Shown: positions 51,118-64,000, numbered from the stretch's first letter. The stretch is DNA of 64,000 bases from Crocodylus rhombifer (GCA_038503035.1 JAVSML010000045.1:994971-1058970); one strand, 5' to 3'. Numbers and translations are program-made. Notes: generated by a model from the sequence alone, not told the origin.

Positions 51118-51915
51118 GTGGTCCTTGACAGGCTCAGAATATGGGTGGATGAAAACCTGATAGTCTTTAAGGTACTCCACCTTGGGAAGAAAAACCCACA
51201 GCATGCTTATAGGCTCGGCAGTGCAACGCTTGCTAGCACCATGGCCAAAAGGGACTTGGTGGTCATGACTGACCACAAGATGAATATGAGCCACCAATGT
51301 GATGTTGTAGCCAGCAAAGCGAGCAAGACACTGGCTTACATCCATAGATGCTTCTCTAGCAAATCCCAGGATGCCATCCCCCAGCTGTACTCTGCCTTGG
51401 TGAGGCCACAGCTGGAGTACTACATCCAATTCTGGGCTCCACAATTTAAAAAGTATGTGGAGAAGCTTGAGAGAATCCGGAGGAGAGCCATGTACATGAT
51501 CACAGAGCAGAAAAACAGGCCTTATGATGAAACGCTGAGAGCTGTGGGACTCTTCAGCCTGGAAAAGCGCAGGTGATCTGGTGGCAGCCTAAAAGTACAT
51601 AAGGGGTGTACATCAGGATCTGGGGGAATGCCTGTTCACCAGAGCACCCCATGGGATGACAAGGTCAAATGGTCACAAACCCCTCCAAGACCGTTTCAGT
51701 TCTTCCTTCTTCATAAGAAAGAACTTCTTTACTGTCCGAGCCTCCAAGGCCTGTTACAGACTGCCGCCAGAGGTGGCACTTACTCTGGACTTACTCTGGA
51801 CTCCTTTAAGAGTCAACTGGATGTTTATCTTGCTGGGATCCTGTGACAGGAGCAGGGGGCTGGACTAGATGATCTTCCGAGGTTCCTTCCAGCCCTAATG
51901 TCTATGAAATCTATG
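51118..51915 (+). mobile_element. CR1 LINE, C-terminal RT region and 3' tail, plus strand
   Basis: The frame 51118-51576 matches the CR1 RT C-terminal part (LDRL, KVLHLGKKN, NMSHQC, LVRPQLEYYIQFW). It then shifts frame; 51656-51868 carries RKNFFTVRASKACYRLP. The end is GGGGCTGGACTAGATGATCT, TTCCTTCCAGCCC and TCTATGAAATCTATG. Motifs A to C are absent: the copy is truncated inside RT. Confidence 0.92.
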
Positions 51916-52222
51916 TCTAGAATTACTTTGCACATTTGACCTGTCTTACTTTGCCTATGTGACTGGTCTAAATTTATTGTGTGAGTAATCATTTAATTGC
52001 ATAATATATGTAATGCGTAGCAGGGGCCTTAGCAACTTATTACAGGTGGCACATGGAACCTCTATAGATAGAGATTACAGTGGTGGTTCATGACATTGAA
52101 GATACAGGGCCTACATACTACATAGGTTTTAGAAATGGCTAGAAATTTTGAGTTTCAGCTCATCAGCCTTTATTAGGTGCCTAAATTTCAGAGGGTGACA
52201 GTCATCTTTCTTTCCTGAAAAC

Positions 52223-53181
52223 TAGGGTTGCACTGACAGAGGTTTTTTTGGTCCAATACCAATGGAGCCATATTGGCCAATACTGATCCGATTCCAATAT
52301 GAAGCTGGGCATCTTGACTACCACCATCGGGCTGGTACGTCTGCTGTGGGTGGGGGGAGAGCAGGGGCATGAGGGGGCAGATAGAGGCCACCGTGGTGAG
52401 GGAGGTAGTGGGGCTGGGGCCAATGCTCCTCAGCCAGGGCAGGGTGTGGGATGGAGCTATGAGTGGATTGTCCAGGTACGCAGGGGACAGCTACCTCGTT
52501 GTACACACCCCAGGAGGGCATGGGGGTCGTGTGCCTCCAGATCTGCACATGGAGTGTAGGTAGGCTGTCACTGTGGGCCGGGGCTAGGGCTATGCTGGGT
52601 TCTTCCTGGTGGTGGGGGTGGGGCCAGGCTGGGCTCAGGGCAGGCAGCGGTGCCACTGGGAGGAGGCTATGGGGTGTTGCTGCAGCCACCACAAAATTCA
52701 TCATAGCCCCTGTAACCCCTTTCCAGCACTGCTGTTGTGTGCCCTGAGCCCAGCCCAGCCCAGCCCAGCCCAGCTCCCCATCAGGAGGAGCCTGATGCAG
52801 CCCCCAGGCCCAGCCCACAGCAGTAGCCTACCCCACCCTGCCCTGTGTAAATCCAAGGGCACATACCCCCCATGCCCTCCTGAGATGCATGCAGCAGCAG
52901 GAGCCACCACCCGTCCCCCTGAACTCCCTGGACGCGCCACTCACGGCTCCATACCCCTGCCCCTGTTGAGCAGCTCCTGCCCCTTTCCTGTTCCCTCCCC
53001 CACCCAGCTAAGCAGCTCCTGCCCCGCTCCTTCCCCCACCATGGGCGCCTGTGCACATGCATGGGGCACTTACTGGCCACAGTACTGGCCACATCAGGCA
53101 AAAAAAATGATTTTTGATATTGTCAATTTTCCCTATATTGGTGCTGATCTGATATGGGACTGATGTATCGGTACACCTCTA
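52223..53181. mobile_element. Non-autonomous hAT-like element with 8-bp target duplication and GC-rich core
   Basis: Left end TAGGGTTGCACTGACAGAGG; right end, inverted, TAGAGGTGTACCGATACATC. Flanking octamers ctgaaaac (52215-52222) and ctgaaaat (53182-53189) match at 7 of 8. Sub-terminal CCAATAC and ATATTGG motifs occur at both ends. The 750 bp core is GC-rich with a (CCCAG)n run at 52748-52774. The long frames here (up to 184 codons) are Pro/Ser/Ala-rich and occur on both strands, so they are not genes. Confidence 0.78.
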
Positions 53182-53189
53182 CTGAAAAT

Positions 53190-54350
53190 AGGCCACTTCT
53201 GAAGGTGTGAAAAGCTGAGGCTATAGAGCACATCTGAAATTCTTGGTTTAAATCAGGAATATTTCCAAATAGTGTGCATGTATATTTAAAATTATGAGGA
53301 TTTCTCTTTCATTCCTGAAAATCTGTTTCCACAATGTGTCGTTGGGCTGATTTCACCCAGGAATATTGGAGAAGGTGCATAACCGCTTTATGCTTTGGAT
53401 TTTCATCACTCATATGTACCCACCACTGTCTGTGTGTTCATAAACTCTTAGGGGAGGAACTCTTCCTTAGTATGCATTCTACATGCTAGTACAACTGGGT
53501 TTGGTTGGGGCCTTTGGGATAGTCATAAAATATTAATAATCAATTAAGTCATTATTTTCTGACTCTTTAAAATCTTAATATTCTATTAGTGCACCTTTCT
53601 CAATGCATTTACCAACCAAAGTGGGAATGCAGTACTGAGCAGTGTCCCTTGGTGCTGCAAAACTGTTTTAACCTGAATGGTATTGTTAATGTTTGTTCAC
53701 CTTCCTATTTTTCATTAATGTGTTCACTAGCCTCATGGGTTCATAGCAATGAAATGTAATGAGGTGAATAAGAAGGAAATACCTGCCAACTGCATGCTCT
53801 GAGAGAATCCACAAGAATGGCCTGATTAATTCTGCTTTGCTACTTGATACAAATAATAATACCTTATTTTTATGGATTGCCAGAAAGATAAAAAAATACT
53901 TACACTCTGTATGCACTGAGATCAGCTAAAAACCCAAGAAATGTTACCATTTCAGTAGGAACACATACGCTTTCCTCCATGGCATCATATCTACCATTTG
54001 TTTTAGCAGAAAAGTGCTTATTGTTGTTCAGCTTGCACAGTAAAAGTCAGATGGAATTTTGCCAATACAAGGTTAGTATTTTGACTAATATTTGGCAAGA
54101 CTATGATTCTCCTTCTTACCCCAAGAAAAATGCCACAGGAGCTGAAATGACCTCATGTTTTTCATTTCTTCCAGAAATTAGTTTTTCCAACAATTGAATG
54201 CACCCCTAGCATACCCACTTGGACATTTGTTTCTTATCGATTAAAAAAAAATGTCTCTTACCTATGGAGTTGTCATCATCATTTCTTGTAGCAACTGAGC
54301 TTTCCTTGGAGATCTCATATTTAAACATTGACTATGCCTAATCTTCTGCG
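53190..54350. other. Non-coding stretch, nothing recognised
   Basis: AT-rich intergenic sequence without repeat termini or a convincing frame. Confidence 0.5.
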
Positions 54351-54552
54351 TCGGGCTGTGCGAAGGTTCGGGTACTGATTCAATTCAGAGGAGATTTGGC
54401 CCAATTGGGCAGCTGAATGTCCAAATCTGAATCGAATTGGGAGAGCAATAAAAAGCTCCAAATCAGTTCGAAGCTCTCTGAATTGAATCACTGTCCCCTG
54501 AATTGGCTGAATCCAAATCTGAAGTGAATACTAAGTGCTTTGCACAGACCTA
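54351..54552. mobile_element. Terminal-inverted-repeat element (short form of 41926-42752)
   Basis: About 200 bp. One end reads GGGCTGTGCGAAGGTTCGGG, and the other, inverted, TAGGTCTGTGCAAAGCACTT. Read inverted, it continues GATTTGGATTCAGCCAATTC and GGGGACAG, aligning with 41955-41985. It is complete at both ends but lacks the GC-rich core. Confidence 0.65.
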
Positions 54553-54889
54553 TTCTCCAGTTTATAAAATATGACACAAACACAATACATCCCTCCCAAC
54601 TTTATGTTTCTATCGGTTATATTGCACACTACAATTACACCATGGTAATAGCACTTAACACTTGAATGATCACACATTAAGGCTCATTAACAAATGCTAA
54701 GTGCCCTCTGTGTGTCTGAAAGTTACCTACTTTGTGCACGGATTAACTTTGAGTTTTTCTATCTAGCTCACATTAAGTTAACTTCTAGGTGTTCACCAGA
54801 GATAAAACCACCAATTTCTGATGCTCCAAGAACCAAGGAGGCAATATTGCCAGGTGGACTAGCTGATATCCAGGACTCCATGGAATTGA

Positions 54890-56800
54890 ACTGACAGCTG
54901 GGAACAGCTGAGCAACAGGTGGGTGTTGACAGGGTGAGTGGAGAAAGAGAGGGAAAGGGTGAAGGGAGGCAGGAGGGCTGAGGGGAGGGGGACATGGGAA
55001 AGGGGTGAGGGGGGAAGGATTGGAGGAAGGAAGGGGTAGGGGGACTGGGAGGGTGAGGAGCTGCCACCCAAATTGCTCCTGACCACTGAATTTGCCCCCT
55101 ACTGCCCAGATTGCTTCCCTGCTGCCCCAGTCACTCTCTCTGCCCTCCATCAGTTCCTCCACCCTAGATCATTGCTCTGCTGCCTTGATCATCCTGAGAG
55201 TGACAGAGTGACCCCACCCTGCCTGTTTTTGGGGTCCCTGAAGAGCATGCCAACCGTGTATGCACAGATCCAGTCCCCACCAGGCCCTGCAACTGAAGGA
55301 GGGACTGATGGGAGAGCATTGGTGGGTGCCAAGGGACTGCCAGGCAGATGTGGGGCCTGGATTGTGGGGATTGGGGCAGAGCTGGCTGCAGGACACCAAG
55401 GAGCAGACAGGGAGGGGGAACCACTGTTGTTGCTGCTGCTGCTCTTAGGCTGTTTGGAGTAGTAGGCCAGCAAATGGGAAATGGAGAGGGAGCAGGAGGT
55501 TGAGGAGGGAATATGAGGGCCTATAAGATGCGGCAGGGGGACCCTTTCCCCTATTCTCTCCAGCCTATACTGTGGTTAGATAGCTAGCAAGCAGGGTAAG
55601 TACTGACCAGACTTTCAGACCTTAGTCACACACCTGCTCACCAGCTTGCTAGCAGCAGGTATGGGCAGTACACATTAGCAAGGGCATTAACTCCAAACAT
55701 GTGACCGATCAGTGATCACCAGGGATTCAGGTTTTCCATTTACTGTGGAAGAACATGGCAAAATAAAGATTTTCTCCTTTAAAAGAGTAAAATGCAGATT
55801 TAAAGGAGAAAAATGAAGGAAAATGAGTTTCTCCTTGTAGACTGGTAGGGTTTCCAGCCTGGAAAGGGCTGCTTGGGGTTGGGGGGAGCATGACACAGGT
55901 GGCAAGGGGTGCCACATGCATGTGCACACATACACATGCATGTGGCAGCCAGGCAGTGTGGTGGAAAGCAGCTCTCACAGGTCCCAGGTAAATCTATATG
56001 AGCAGAATGGGGCAGAGGTGATGCCTGGAATGGTGAGGGTTCACAGGCAACATGTTGGGGGCAGGTGGGGAGGCACATGCCCCTCACAGGTTTCTGCACC
56101 CATAGTAGAGCACTACAGCCTGGCTGGACCACAGGGCTGCCACCTGGTCTGACTGGCTCCTGGCAGAAGCTGACTTCATGGCCCAGTGGGCAGAACCTAG
56201 AGTGAGGTGCCCTCTGACCACCAAGCAGCTGGGGGCACAGCTCCACACCTCTGTGCCTTACCTTGGTGGTCATGGTGATGTGGCATGGTGCAGTGTGGCA
56301 CTCCCTCTTACATCAGTTCCTGCCTCCTGGGCCATGGAGACGGCTCTTGCCAGGAGCCAGTCGGACCAGGTGGCAGCCCTATGCCCCAAGCCCTATTGTG
56401 GGCACATAAATCTGGGGGGGAGGGTACAATTCCTCCCCAGCCCCCAACACGTTGCCTGTGCACACACCAGCCCTTCCACACACACTCACCCCATTCCTCA
56501 CACACCCACCCTCTTCCTCACACACTGGGTGCTGGGGATGGGGCACAGTGAGTTGCAAGTGAGGGGTACCAGCAGGGCCAGAGGGCTGTGGGTCAGAAAT
56601 GAGGGGCACCGGCAGGGCCAGGGAGCAGCAGGTCAGGAGTGAGGGGCACTAGGAGGGCTGGTGGCATGGATGGATGTGGGCTGGGAATGAGGGACAACAG
56701 CACAGGCAAGGCACTGGCATATCAGGACTGCTCAGAACTATAAAGGTGGAGGGACAGCCTCAGCTTGACCCACGTCCTGGTGAGTAAAGGGGGAGGGAGG
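54890..56800. other. GC-rich low-complexity region, no gene supported
   Basis: Purine-rich GGGAGG/GGGGA runs (54935-55060) followed by GC-rich sequence with a (TGC)n tract at 55427-55442 and CACACAC-rich parts near 56450-56530. Overlapping frames exist on both strands (to 157 codons), all low-complexity. It resembles the cores of the neighbouring transposons, but no termini could be matched. Confidence 0.45.
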
Positions 56801-58439
56801 AGCTCTGATTTTCTGTAGTTCAAAAACCAAAATGAAATACCAAAATAGGTATTTAGAATTTATTTTATTATAATGATTGAGGCATGGGTAGGCTTCCAAA
56901 TTGCTTTAAGATTGTAAATATATCAATAAAACGTGTTCAGCTGATACCACTCTCTATATATAACATATAGTGATGTTTCATTTTAATTGCAGAAAAACAT
57001 GGATTTGGGAATTTTTATCAGAGAATTTTGGATTCTTTTAAACAAAGAAAACCAGGATCCTTTCTGATCACTAGCAGTTGTTAACCTTAACAGACTCACA
57101 TTCCTTAGAATTAGCAACTGCTAACCCTCTTGTGTAATCTTCCCCTATGCTTCTGGAACTGGACAGTTAGCTGTTATCTGATATTCCAGATTTTCTAGGC
57201 ACTAAGCATGGCAGCATTTAGAGCAAGACACCAAATGTGCTTGGTACACTGACATGATCTGATTCCAGTATCTCCTTTGAGAGTGCACACCTAACTTAGT
57301 GCAGTACACTGGGAACCTCTGTCATTTTAGTATCCAGAGCAAATAGATGGGCAACTCACACTGACAACAGCATTTAGTTTAGTAGAAATAGCAAAATCTC
57401 CATCAACCTCTCTCAAACATAGCTGGTGGTAGTTGTATCCCCTTTTTACATGGTAGCCTAATAGTTCAAGTAAGCATTCAGAACGTGAAAGACTTAGATT
57501 CAACCCGATCCCTCCTCCCACTCAATCCTAGGGTAACACAAAGCAACATCTTCTTCCTAGGAGAGTGTCTGAAACACCAGCCTGAGCGCCATCCATCACT
57601 GACATAGAAGCTAAGACACGGGGCAGCCAACACTAAGCATCATGGGGCTAGAGAGAGAATAAACAAGAAGGAAAACCAGGTCTCAGACTTTTAGCTGTGC
57701 TGTATCCTTGCTCCCAACACAGAGTGCTGTAAGGAGGAATGTTTATATAAACATTGGTTCGACCAGCACTTTCCTCTCAAAGGAGTTCCAGAATCCTTGC
57801 CCACTGGATCAGTTCATGATTTAATCAAGGCTTTACAGAAAACAGATCCATATTTATGCAACAAAAAATTATGCAACTCTTGCTGAATAATTGGAACATC
57901 ACAAGTCAAAAATGGCTCATATGTCTTCATTATCTGATAGGCCTTGGAACTGGAATAAAACTAGATTTGCGTGAACAATAAGAATATACCTGGCTGGTTG
58001 ACAAAGACTGTTTTTCTAGATTAGTAGAAATTATGCTTTCCATTAAATCCAGAAGTCAACACATCCAAGAAAAGTTAAAAGGCAGAAAGCTTTCCCTCAG
58101 AGGGAGAGCGAAACAGAATAGCATTAGAGATGGTAATGTTTGGTTTAATCTAATACAGTCCTTGTTCAGTTTTTGCAGAACTCAGCTACTCCTGTTATTC
58201 TTTACCAATGGCACATGATACTGAGCAATGGAGATTTAGTCCCTTTCAGATGGGTTTGGGTATGCCAGTGATTTCCTCCTTACTTGTAAGTGCAGTCCTT
58301 ACTTAAGTTTGTAATTGTCTACATCTCTGAGCCTGCAAACGTTCAATTTTACTTATCCAAGCAGTTCTATTTATTGCAATTGCAATGTGAATGTAATGTG
58401 TGTAACAATAGAAGGAAATGGAGCAGTTGGCAGAGCTGT
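56801..58439. other. Non-coding stretch, nothing recognised
   Basis: Return to AT-rich intergenic sequence; no repeat termini or supportable frame. Confidence 0.5.
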
Positions 58440-59463
58440 GCTGACTGTTTATTTGGACTACAACTCCCAGAAACCCTCAGGGGCTGGAGGGCAAGAGAAA
58501 AAGGAAGAGGAAGCTTGAGACTGTAGTAAGAGGAAGAGAGAGAGCAGAGAAACCTGGTCCACCCTACTTAGAGGAATGCACATTGGAGCTGGGGATATCA
58601 CTAGCTTGGTCAGCGAGGACTGTTGACTGAAGGAGCTAGGCTCAGACTTGGGAGCAACGCAGGCTTAACAAGTTGCTTGTTGTACTCTACTCTCCTAGAA
58701 TTGGAAATTCATTGGCTGCCTTGACCACTATCCTGCAGGGCTGAGGGCCTTTTTCTGCCTTTGTTGCAGTGTACTCCCATACTTGTCTATATACAATGGA
58801 TACCTGGGCATCTGAATCTAGGAGGAATTAGCAAGGAATGTCTCCTAGGTTCCTCTCCAGGTAGTATCCCAACCCACCAAGAATCACTGCTTCATTCTCT
58901 GGGCCTTTGTGTCTGCTAGCAGTGGATGGGCCCCGCTGTACTGCCTACCTCTGTTTCTCTGCCCTGAACACCACCACCTTTTTAGGCATTTCCTCCAGAA
59001 GTGATCACAGCTGCCACAGTGCCAGTATCCATCAGCATTCTGTGACATCCCAGCCACTGTGGTCCAGGAGGATCTCTCCTTCCACATCTTCTCTGGGACT
59101 GGGTTTCTATTTTCTTCTTTAGCTGGATGCATCTCATATCTCTCTCAATGTCTCCCATCACCATTTGGAAGGCCGATGACTCCGGGATTGGGGTGTGTGT
59201 TCGTGACTTCTTGGCATGCACGTGCACCTTTATTTCAGCACCTTAGATATATAGGGCCTCCAGTTTTCTCACCACTTCCATCCCAGTGGCTAGCATTATG
59301 GCACTGTTTAGTCTGTGGGGCTTTCCCAACTGAAGCTGGACCTGCTTCTCCCATTGAAAGCATTACTGATGAACTGGTTACAGGCCAGCAAGTCCTGTAT
59401 TTCAGGGCAGACTTGTGGGAAGCTAATTGTCTTAGAGTAATGCCATCCACAGTATGTGCCTAG
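58440..59463 (-). mobile_element. Possible degenerate LTR-retroelement remnant
   Basis: Two overlapping minus frames (58982-59227 and 58884-59132) encode a basic, Gln/Arg-rich stretch followed by a zinc-knuckle-like cluster at 58986-59018: C-x2-C-x1-H-x4-C, three residues shorter than the gag knuckle C-x2-C-x4-H-x4-C. GC content is above the surroundings. An ACTACAACTCCCAG motif lies at 58457-58470. No LTR pair, protease or pol was recognised, so this is a weak call. Confidence 0.25.
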
Positions 59464-59574
59464 GACAATTTTTTAGAAACAAATTCCATCCCCAGTCAGT
59501 AAATGCAGATTCTTTCCTTTCATTTAACTTATATCGTAGCAAAAAGATGGTAAGTTAAAGTATTATCACCACTA

Positions 59575-59756
59575 GGGTGGCCATCATAAAGGACATTCCG
59601 GTTTTCTGTTACTCTGTCCTCTGTTGATATGAAACTGGACGCCTTTATGTCCTCTCTTTTTCTCTTCAAGAGAAAAATAGAGGGCATATAGGTGTCCTGT
59701 TCCGTATCAATAGAGGACAGAGGACACCCAGACCTGTCCTCTGTGATGGCCACCCT
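59575..59756. mobile_element. Palindromic 182-bp MITE with TA target duplication
   Basis: The whole element is one dyad centred near 59667: GGGTGGCCATCATAAAGGAC at the left end, and GGGTGGCCATCACAGAGGAC reading inward from the right. GTCCTCT words recur along both arms. TA flanks each end (59573-59574, 59757-59758). There is no coding capacity. Arms remain mostly complementary, with a few mismatches and small indels. Confidence 0.85.
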
Positions 59757-59758
59757 AC

Positions 59759-62700
59759 TCATACAGTAGATACTTAATACATTTTAATCTATCACCATGA
59801 TAAACTTAAGAAGACCTTATATCAAGACTGGAAAAAAACCCAGCTTCACTTAATGTTGGACCAGGTAGTCTTCACAACCCTGGCACCGACACTGTAAGAT
59901 GTTAACATTTCAGCACCGGTTTACACACAGGCTGTAGAGGATTAAGACAGAAAAGAAAAGATTGTTTCAGAACCAAATAGCCCCTAAGTCATATGGCTAA
60001 ATTCCAACTTGAGCAATTATTTTTGTCTACCTAAAATTTCCCCCACACTGTTTCAGTTGGATACAAGAATTTTCTTCAATTGATGCTTTAAAATGTTCTA
60101 TAATATTGTTGCTGAGTGTTAGTAAATAGCTGCCCTTATTTAACTTTTACCTTCTTAAAGTACTAAAAGATGTCTCATTGGATATAAACTTGATTAACGT
60201 GATTTGAAATGAGAGGCACAACAGAAATGCCAAATATTATTACTATTATTAACTTTAGTAACAGATGCAACTAGCAAAAGTTGCCTGCAGTCACCTCACA
60301 ATGTAAGACACTTGATTCTCTTCTAAATCCTTAAAAAAGATGAAAAATGACCTCACCCCACCCTGGAGTAGGTACAAAGATATTTGACTCTTCACTATGA
60401 GTTGCAAATCTCTATCCTGACTTTTCCTGAGGACATAATGCCTCATTCAGCTATATATTTTTCTTCATCTTTTTCAAAAAAAAATCAGGGATTGTCATTA
60501 AGTGGGTACTTATGAGATTAGGTTCAATCATGCTTTCCTGGAACTCCAGGCTTAAACGGTTAACAGAGCTGTGTGCAAATAAATTAGTTTAGTAACTGCA
60601 TACCTCTAATGATGTATATTTTTTCTCTCTTTTCAAAATAGCTGCTATTTATGTGGTTCTCAGAAGTCCCATCTCACTGTACATTTGTAACCAATTTTGC
60701 CATTTCTTAGAATACCTTTGGGAGCAATTCCAGCTCCTACCTCAATGAAAATAATTGAAAATTACCTAGATTGTTATTGTGGTCATTCTTTGCTTTATTA
60801 TTTGTTGCTTAGGTGTGTAAAGAGTATCAAAATATACAAACACTCCCTTTTCCTGAAAAGCCTACAGTCCAAAAGCTAGGTGCATGGAAAAGGGGCTCAG
60901 TGAGAACACTAGCTACAACAATGGTCTCTGGGTCAGAAGGATCTACTGATGGTGCAGGCAGTCACTTGAGGTAAGTGAGACTGGCCAGATCTGCTTTAGT
61001 GTTTGGCTTTTTAAATTACGAAGTCATGCCTTGGGGTCTGGTCAAAAAATAAGTTGAGATTCCAGCTACATTCAAATTGAGCACAACACTGCAATAGATT
61101 ATAATGGAGCCAGGTGTTTATTGCCAGTAGAATTTGAGGTACTCAGATGAAGAAAGAATAGTTTCTTGGCACATGGGAAGCAGCAGATACTTCCAGGATA
61201 CAATTTATTTTGGATGTAATATTGAAGAACAGGGGAAAAATTCAAAGTAATCTAAAGCATAGAATTTTTTTTTTAATTCTTGGAGAAAAAATACTGGACT
61301 AGATAGATCCCATCATCTGATCACATCTGAAATTCTTACTGGCTTTGGAGGAACTTCATTTGCATCTTCTAAATCAAATAAGCTAGCCAAAATAATAATA
61401 AATCTGTAATATAGAAGTATTAGGCTTGTATCACAATACAGAGGCCATTCTCCTGGTGACATAATAATGAATGCTCTATATGTAAGGAGAGAGGTAACAG
61501 TCATACCAGTATTAAATTATACCAGTAAACTGTTCTAATATAACCATTACATGTATTTGTTCCTATTTCAGTATAAATAGAGCAAAACCTTTGTAGGGTT
61601 ATGGCTGGTGGATATGATTTTAAATGATTTTAAAAGGAGAAGAGGGAATTTCTGCATTTGTTGCTCTGATCTGTTACATCTGTCCTCTCCTATATAAGTA
61701 CACTAAACTGTATTGTAACTTTTAATCTGAATGAAACAGGTGCACTCATGAGTAGCAAGTCCTTCTTCCTTCTTTAAAACCACTTATACCTAGATCTGAT
61801 TTCTGGTTGATGAGGATTTGATCATTGCTTCTTTCATGCTTAATCTATCTACTGCTTTTGAAAGAAGTAGTGCTCTTTGAAAAGATTTTAAATCTCTGAG
61901 TAAAAGCTGAGACAGGTCTTTTCCTAAGTCCACTAGTTTTGTAATCAGTTATTTCAATACAGCTCTGTTAATGGCACTACCCCTGCCAAGTTCTTCTATG
62001 ATATTTTTTGCTTAAAGGTTTCAGTTCCATCTTCTGTTATTCAGAATTAGTTTTCATTGTTATGCTGACACTTGCTTTCTTTTTCAGAAGCATTTCCCTG
62101 TGCTTACTAACAATAGAAATGCTTTGAAGATTTGATTGTCTTAGAAGTTTTTATAAAACTCAGTGATCAGATGTAGATAGATTTTGCAACCTTTCACATT
62201 GAGCACAACAGTTCACTTTTTTTCTTTTAATACTGGAGTGGAGGTAATTTCTGGGCGTGTAAAGACATTCAAGTGGTCTTGGAGAATCCTCCAGGTTTAG
62301 TTTCCTGGTAGAAAAACTTACCTGGACACATGTGAGCAGACATTCAAATGCGGAGCCTTTAAAGAGGGCAGAGCTTGCAGTTCTGACACTACTCAGCCAG
62401 AAGGCTCCTGTGCAAACATCTCAGTGTGCTGTGCAGACTCCCTTAGTGTGCCCAGACACAGATGGCAGAAGTGCATAGAGCAGCCCTGATTGGCTGACCC
62501 GGACTGCTCAGTCAGCCTGTATCTTCCTGCAGCATAATGTGGGATTGTGAAGGAGGCATGTTTTACTGCTGGGTTGGCTAAAATAATAAACTCCAGCCTG
62601 TGTGACACACTGTTTCCAGGAGATATGGGGGCATGGGAGCAAAGCATCCTGGGATGCAGAAGAACTATGCTATGACTTCTTTCAGAAGAGAATACATACC

Positions 62701-64000
62701 ATCACTGTCACAGGAGAAGCTCTGGGAAAAAAAATCCTGACTGTTTGTTGTACTTGTGGTTTGTCTTGGGAGAGCACTGACTTTCCCGGGAGAAACTGAA
62801 TGTCTCTACGTGGCCTATATTAGCATTCTTTTCTCTGAGGAACTCCAGAAAACCCTGGAACTTTAAAAACTCCTAAGTATGGCTTCAATTGATAAACCAA
62901 AACTTTTGCTTCATGCTTAATGAAGGATTCCAAAAGCTTCTTCAATTAATTATTTTTTATTCCCTACAGTTTGTTATATTAAAATTAAAAAATACGTTCC
63001 AAGTGGTTAAGGTTTATAGTGCCGTACTATTTTCCAGTTTTCAGGTTGGCCACCTCAAAGATCTTGGAAGGACAAATTCCTAACAGGCATGTTAAACTTT
63101 AAAAGTTATTACCTCTTTACCCTTACTACAAGTAGGTTTCAAAGCTGCAAAAATGTCATTTTAGTGGCCCTTCCAGCACATATTTTCTAATACTGTTGTC
63201 TTCTCCTGCATGTATACTCCCATATTTTTATCCCAGTGAAGTGTGAACTTAAGATAAAAGTAAAATCCTTTGTATTCTTTTTGTCTGTACATCCTAAGGT
63301 GGTACAAATTGGAAGAATAGCTTTGCGATCAATGAGCATTGTTGATTTACACTAACTGATGATCTGACCCAGAAACTCTTATTTCATTTCTGTGATGGCA
63401 AACTAAGACAACAGGAGTGAGCAAATCATTATACTCTCCTGTTCTTCTTATCTCATTTACAGCCTCCCCACTTCCCCTCCACCCCTAAATCTACCTATTC
63501 TTTGAGTGGATGCACATCTTAAAGGAAATGTGGAGGCTGCTGTCTCCAGCCAAATTACATTGTTTCTTATGCTTATGTGTACTGTGTACTATTGTCCTCT
63601 ACTGGATTGTATTTCACCTCCTCAAGTGTCAAGGTTCCCTCTACTGGCTGAGCTACTGAAGCTGCTGTTTCAGAATGCAAACCTTAAAGGTGCTGCAAAT
63701 GTCTTAGAAGCTACTTATTTTACTGTGTGATTGGAAAGCACTCATCACCCTCCAGGCATGTTGCTCACAGGATGGGGTCTTTCATCTCTTGGGTGGAGGA
63801 AAAATGTTTTTGTGAACCCAGAGTTTGCCAGTTAATTCCTATGCTGGGTGACTCCCATTACTATGGAATCAAAGACTAATGTATGTAAGGGAGCCTTCTG
63901 TGACCTTTTGGAGAACCACAAACATGATACTGACTTCTGAAGAAGGGGCAGCAAGGAACTAACTGTCTTAAGGTTGCCAGGAGAGAATAACACTAAATCT
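59759..64000. other. Intergenic stretch, nothing recognised
   Basis: AT-rich sequence to the end of the window with no frame over about 90 codons and no clear repeat termini. A moderately GC-rich patch at 62330-62700 may be an old repeat but has no recognisable ends. Confidence 0.5.

Noticed and set aside
52318..53163. Overlapping open frames of up to 184 codons on both strands
   Set aside because: They lie inside a GC-rich, low-complexity transposon core with (CCCAG)n repeats; Pro/Ser/Ala-rich products on both strands indicate chance lack of stops.
54768..56642. Cluster of frames of up to 157 codons
   Set aside because: Purine-rich and GC-rich low-complexity sequence; no start, splice or domain evidence.

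Overview
The window is nuclear DNA from a vertebrate, most likely a crocodilian (a turtle is the main alternative). Three things point there. It carries the last two coding exons of TRPS1, a GATA/Ikaros zinc-finger repressor. It has many CR1 LINE fragments ending in the sauropsid-type 3' tail. It also holds abundant non-autonomous DNA transposons, MIR-type SINEs and a tRNA-Ile-headed SINE with a CR1-like tail. There is no prokaryotic or plasmid content, and most short open frames are chance.

Layout: 1-26498 is the 3' part of a large TRPS1 intron. 26499-26621 is the 41-codon exon carrying the GATA finger. 26622-34642 is an 8.0 kb intron. 34643-35704 is the terminal coding exon (353 codons plus stop) with the nuclear localisation signal, repression region and two C-terminal Ikaros-type fingers. 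From 35705 a roughly 4-5 kb 3' UTR runs to candidate poly(A) signals at 39956, 40393 and 40830. From about 41 kb to 64 kb I see no gene; in other amniotes the DNA 3' of TRPS1 is a gene desert, and this stretch is transposon-dense sequence.

The remaining content is layered transposon history. There is a 5'-truncated CR1 with a 407-codon open reverse transcriptase frame (6132-7444) and three decayed CR1 copies, one of them split by a 110 bp antisense CR1 tail. A hAT-like element (3036-3968) carries a second element inside it, and an inverted relative at 5570-5810 preserves the empty site. Two near-complete palindromes have TA target duplications (22918-23071, 59575-59756), and two further inverted repeats lie in the introns (23875-24020, 33445-33525). 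At least three families of longer terminal-inverted-repeat elements hold GC-rich, non-coding cores.

I found no novel multi-gene system. The observations most worth checking are the nested elements, the GC-rich cores, the intronic hairpins and the SINE.
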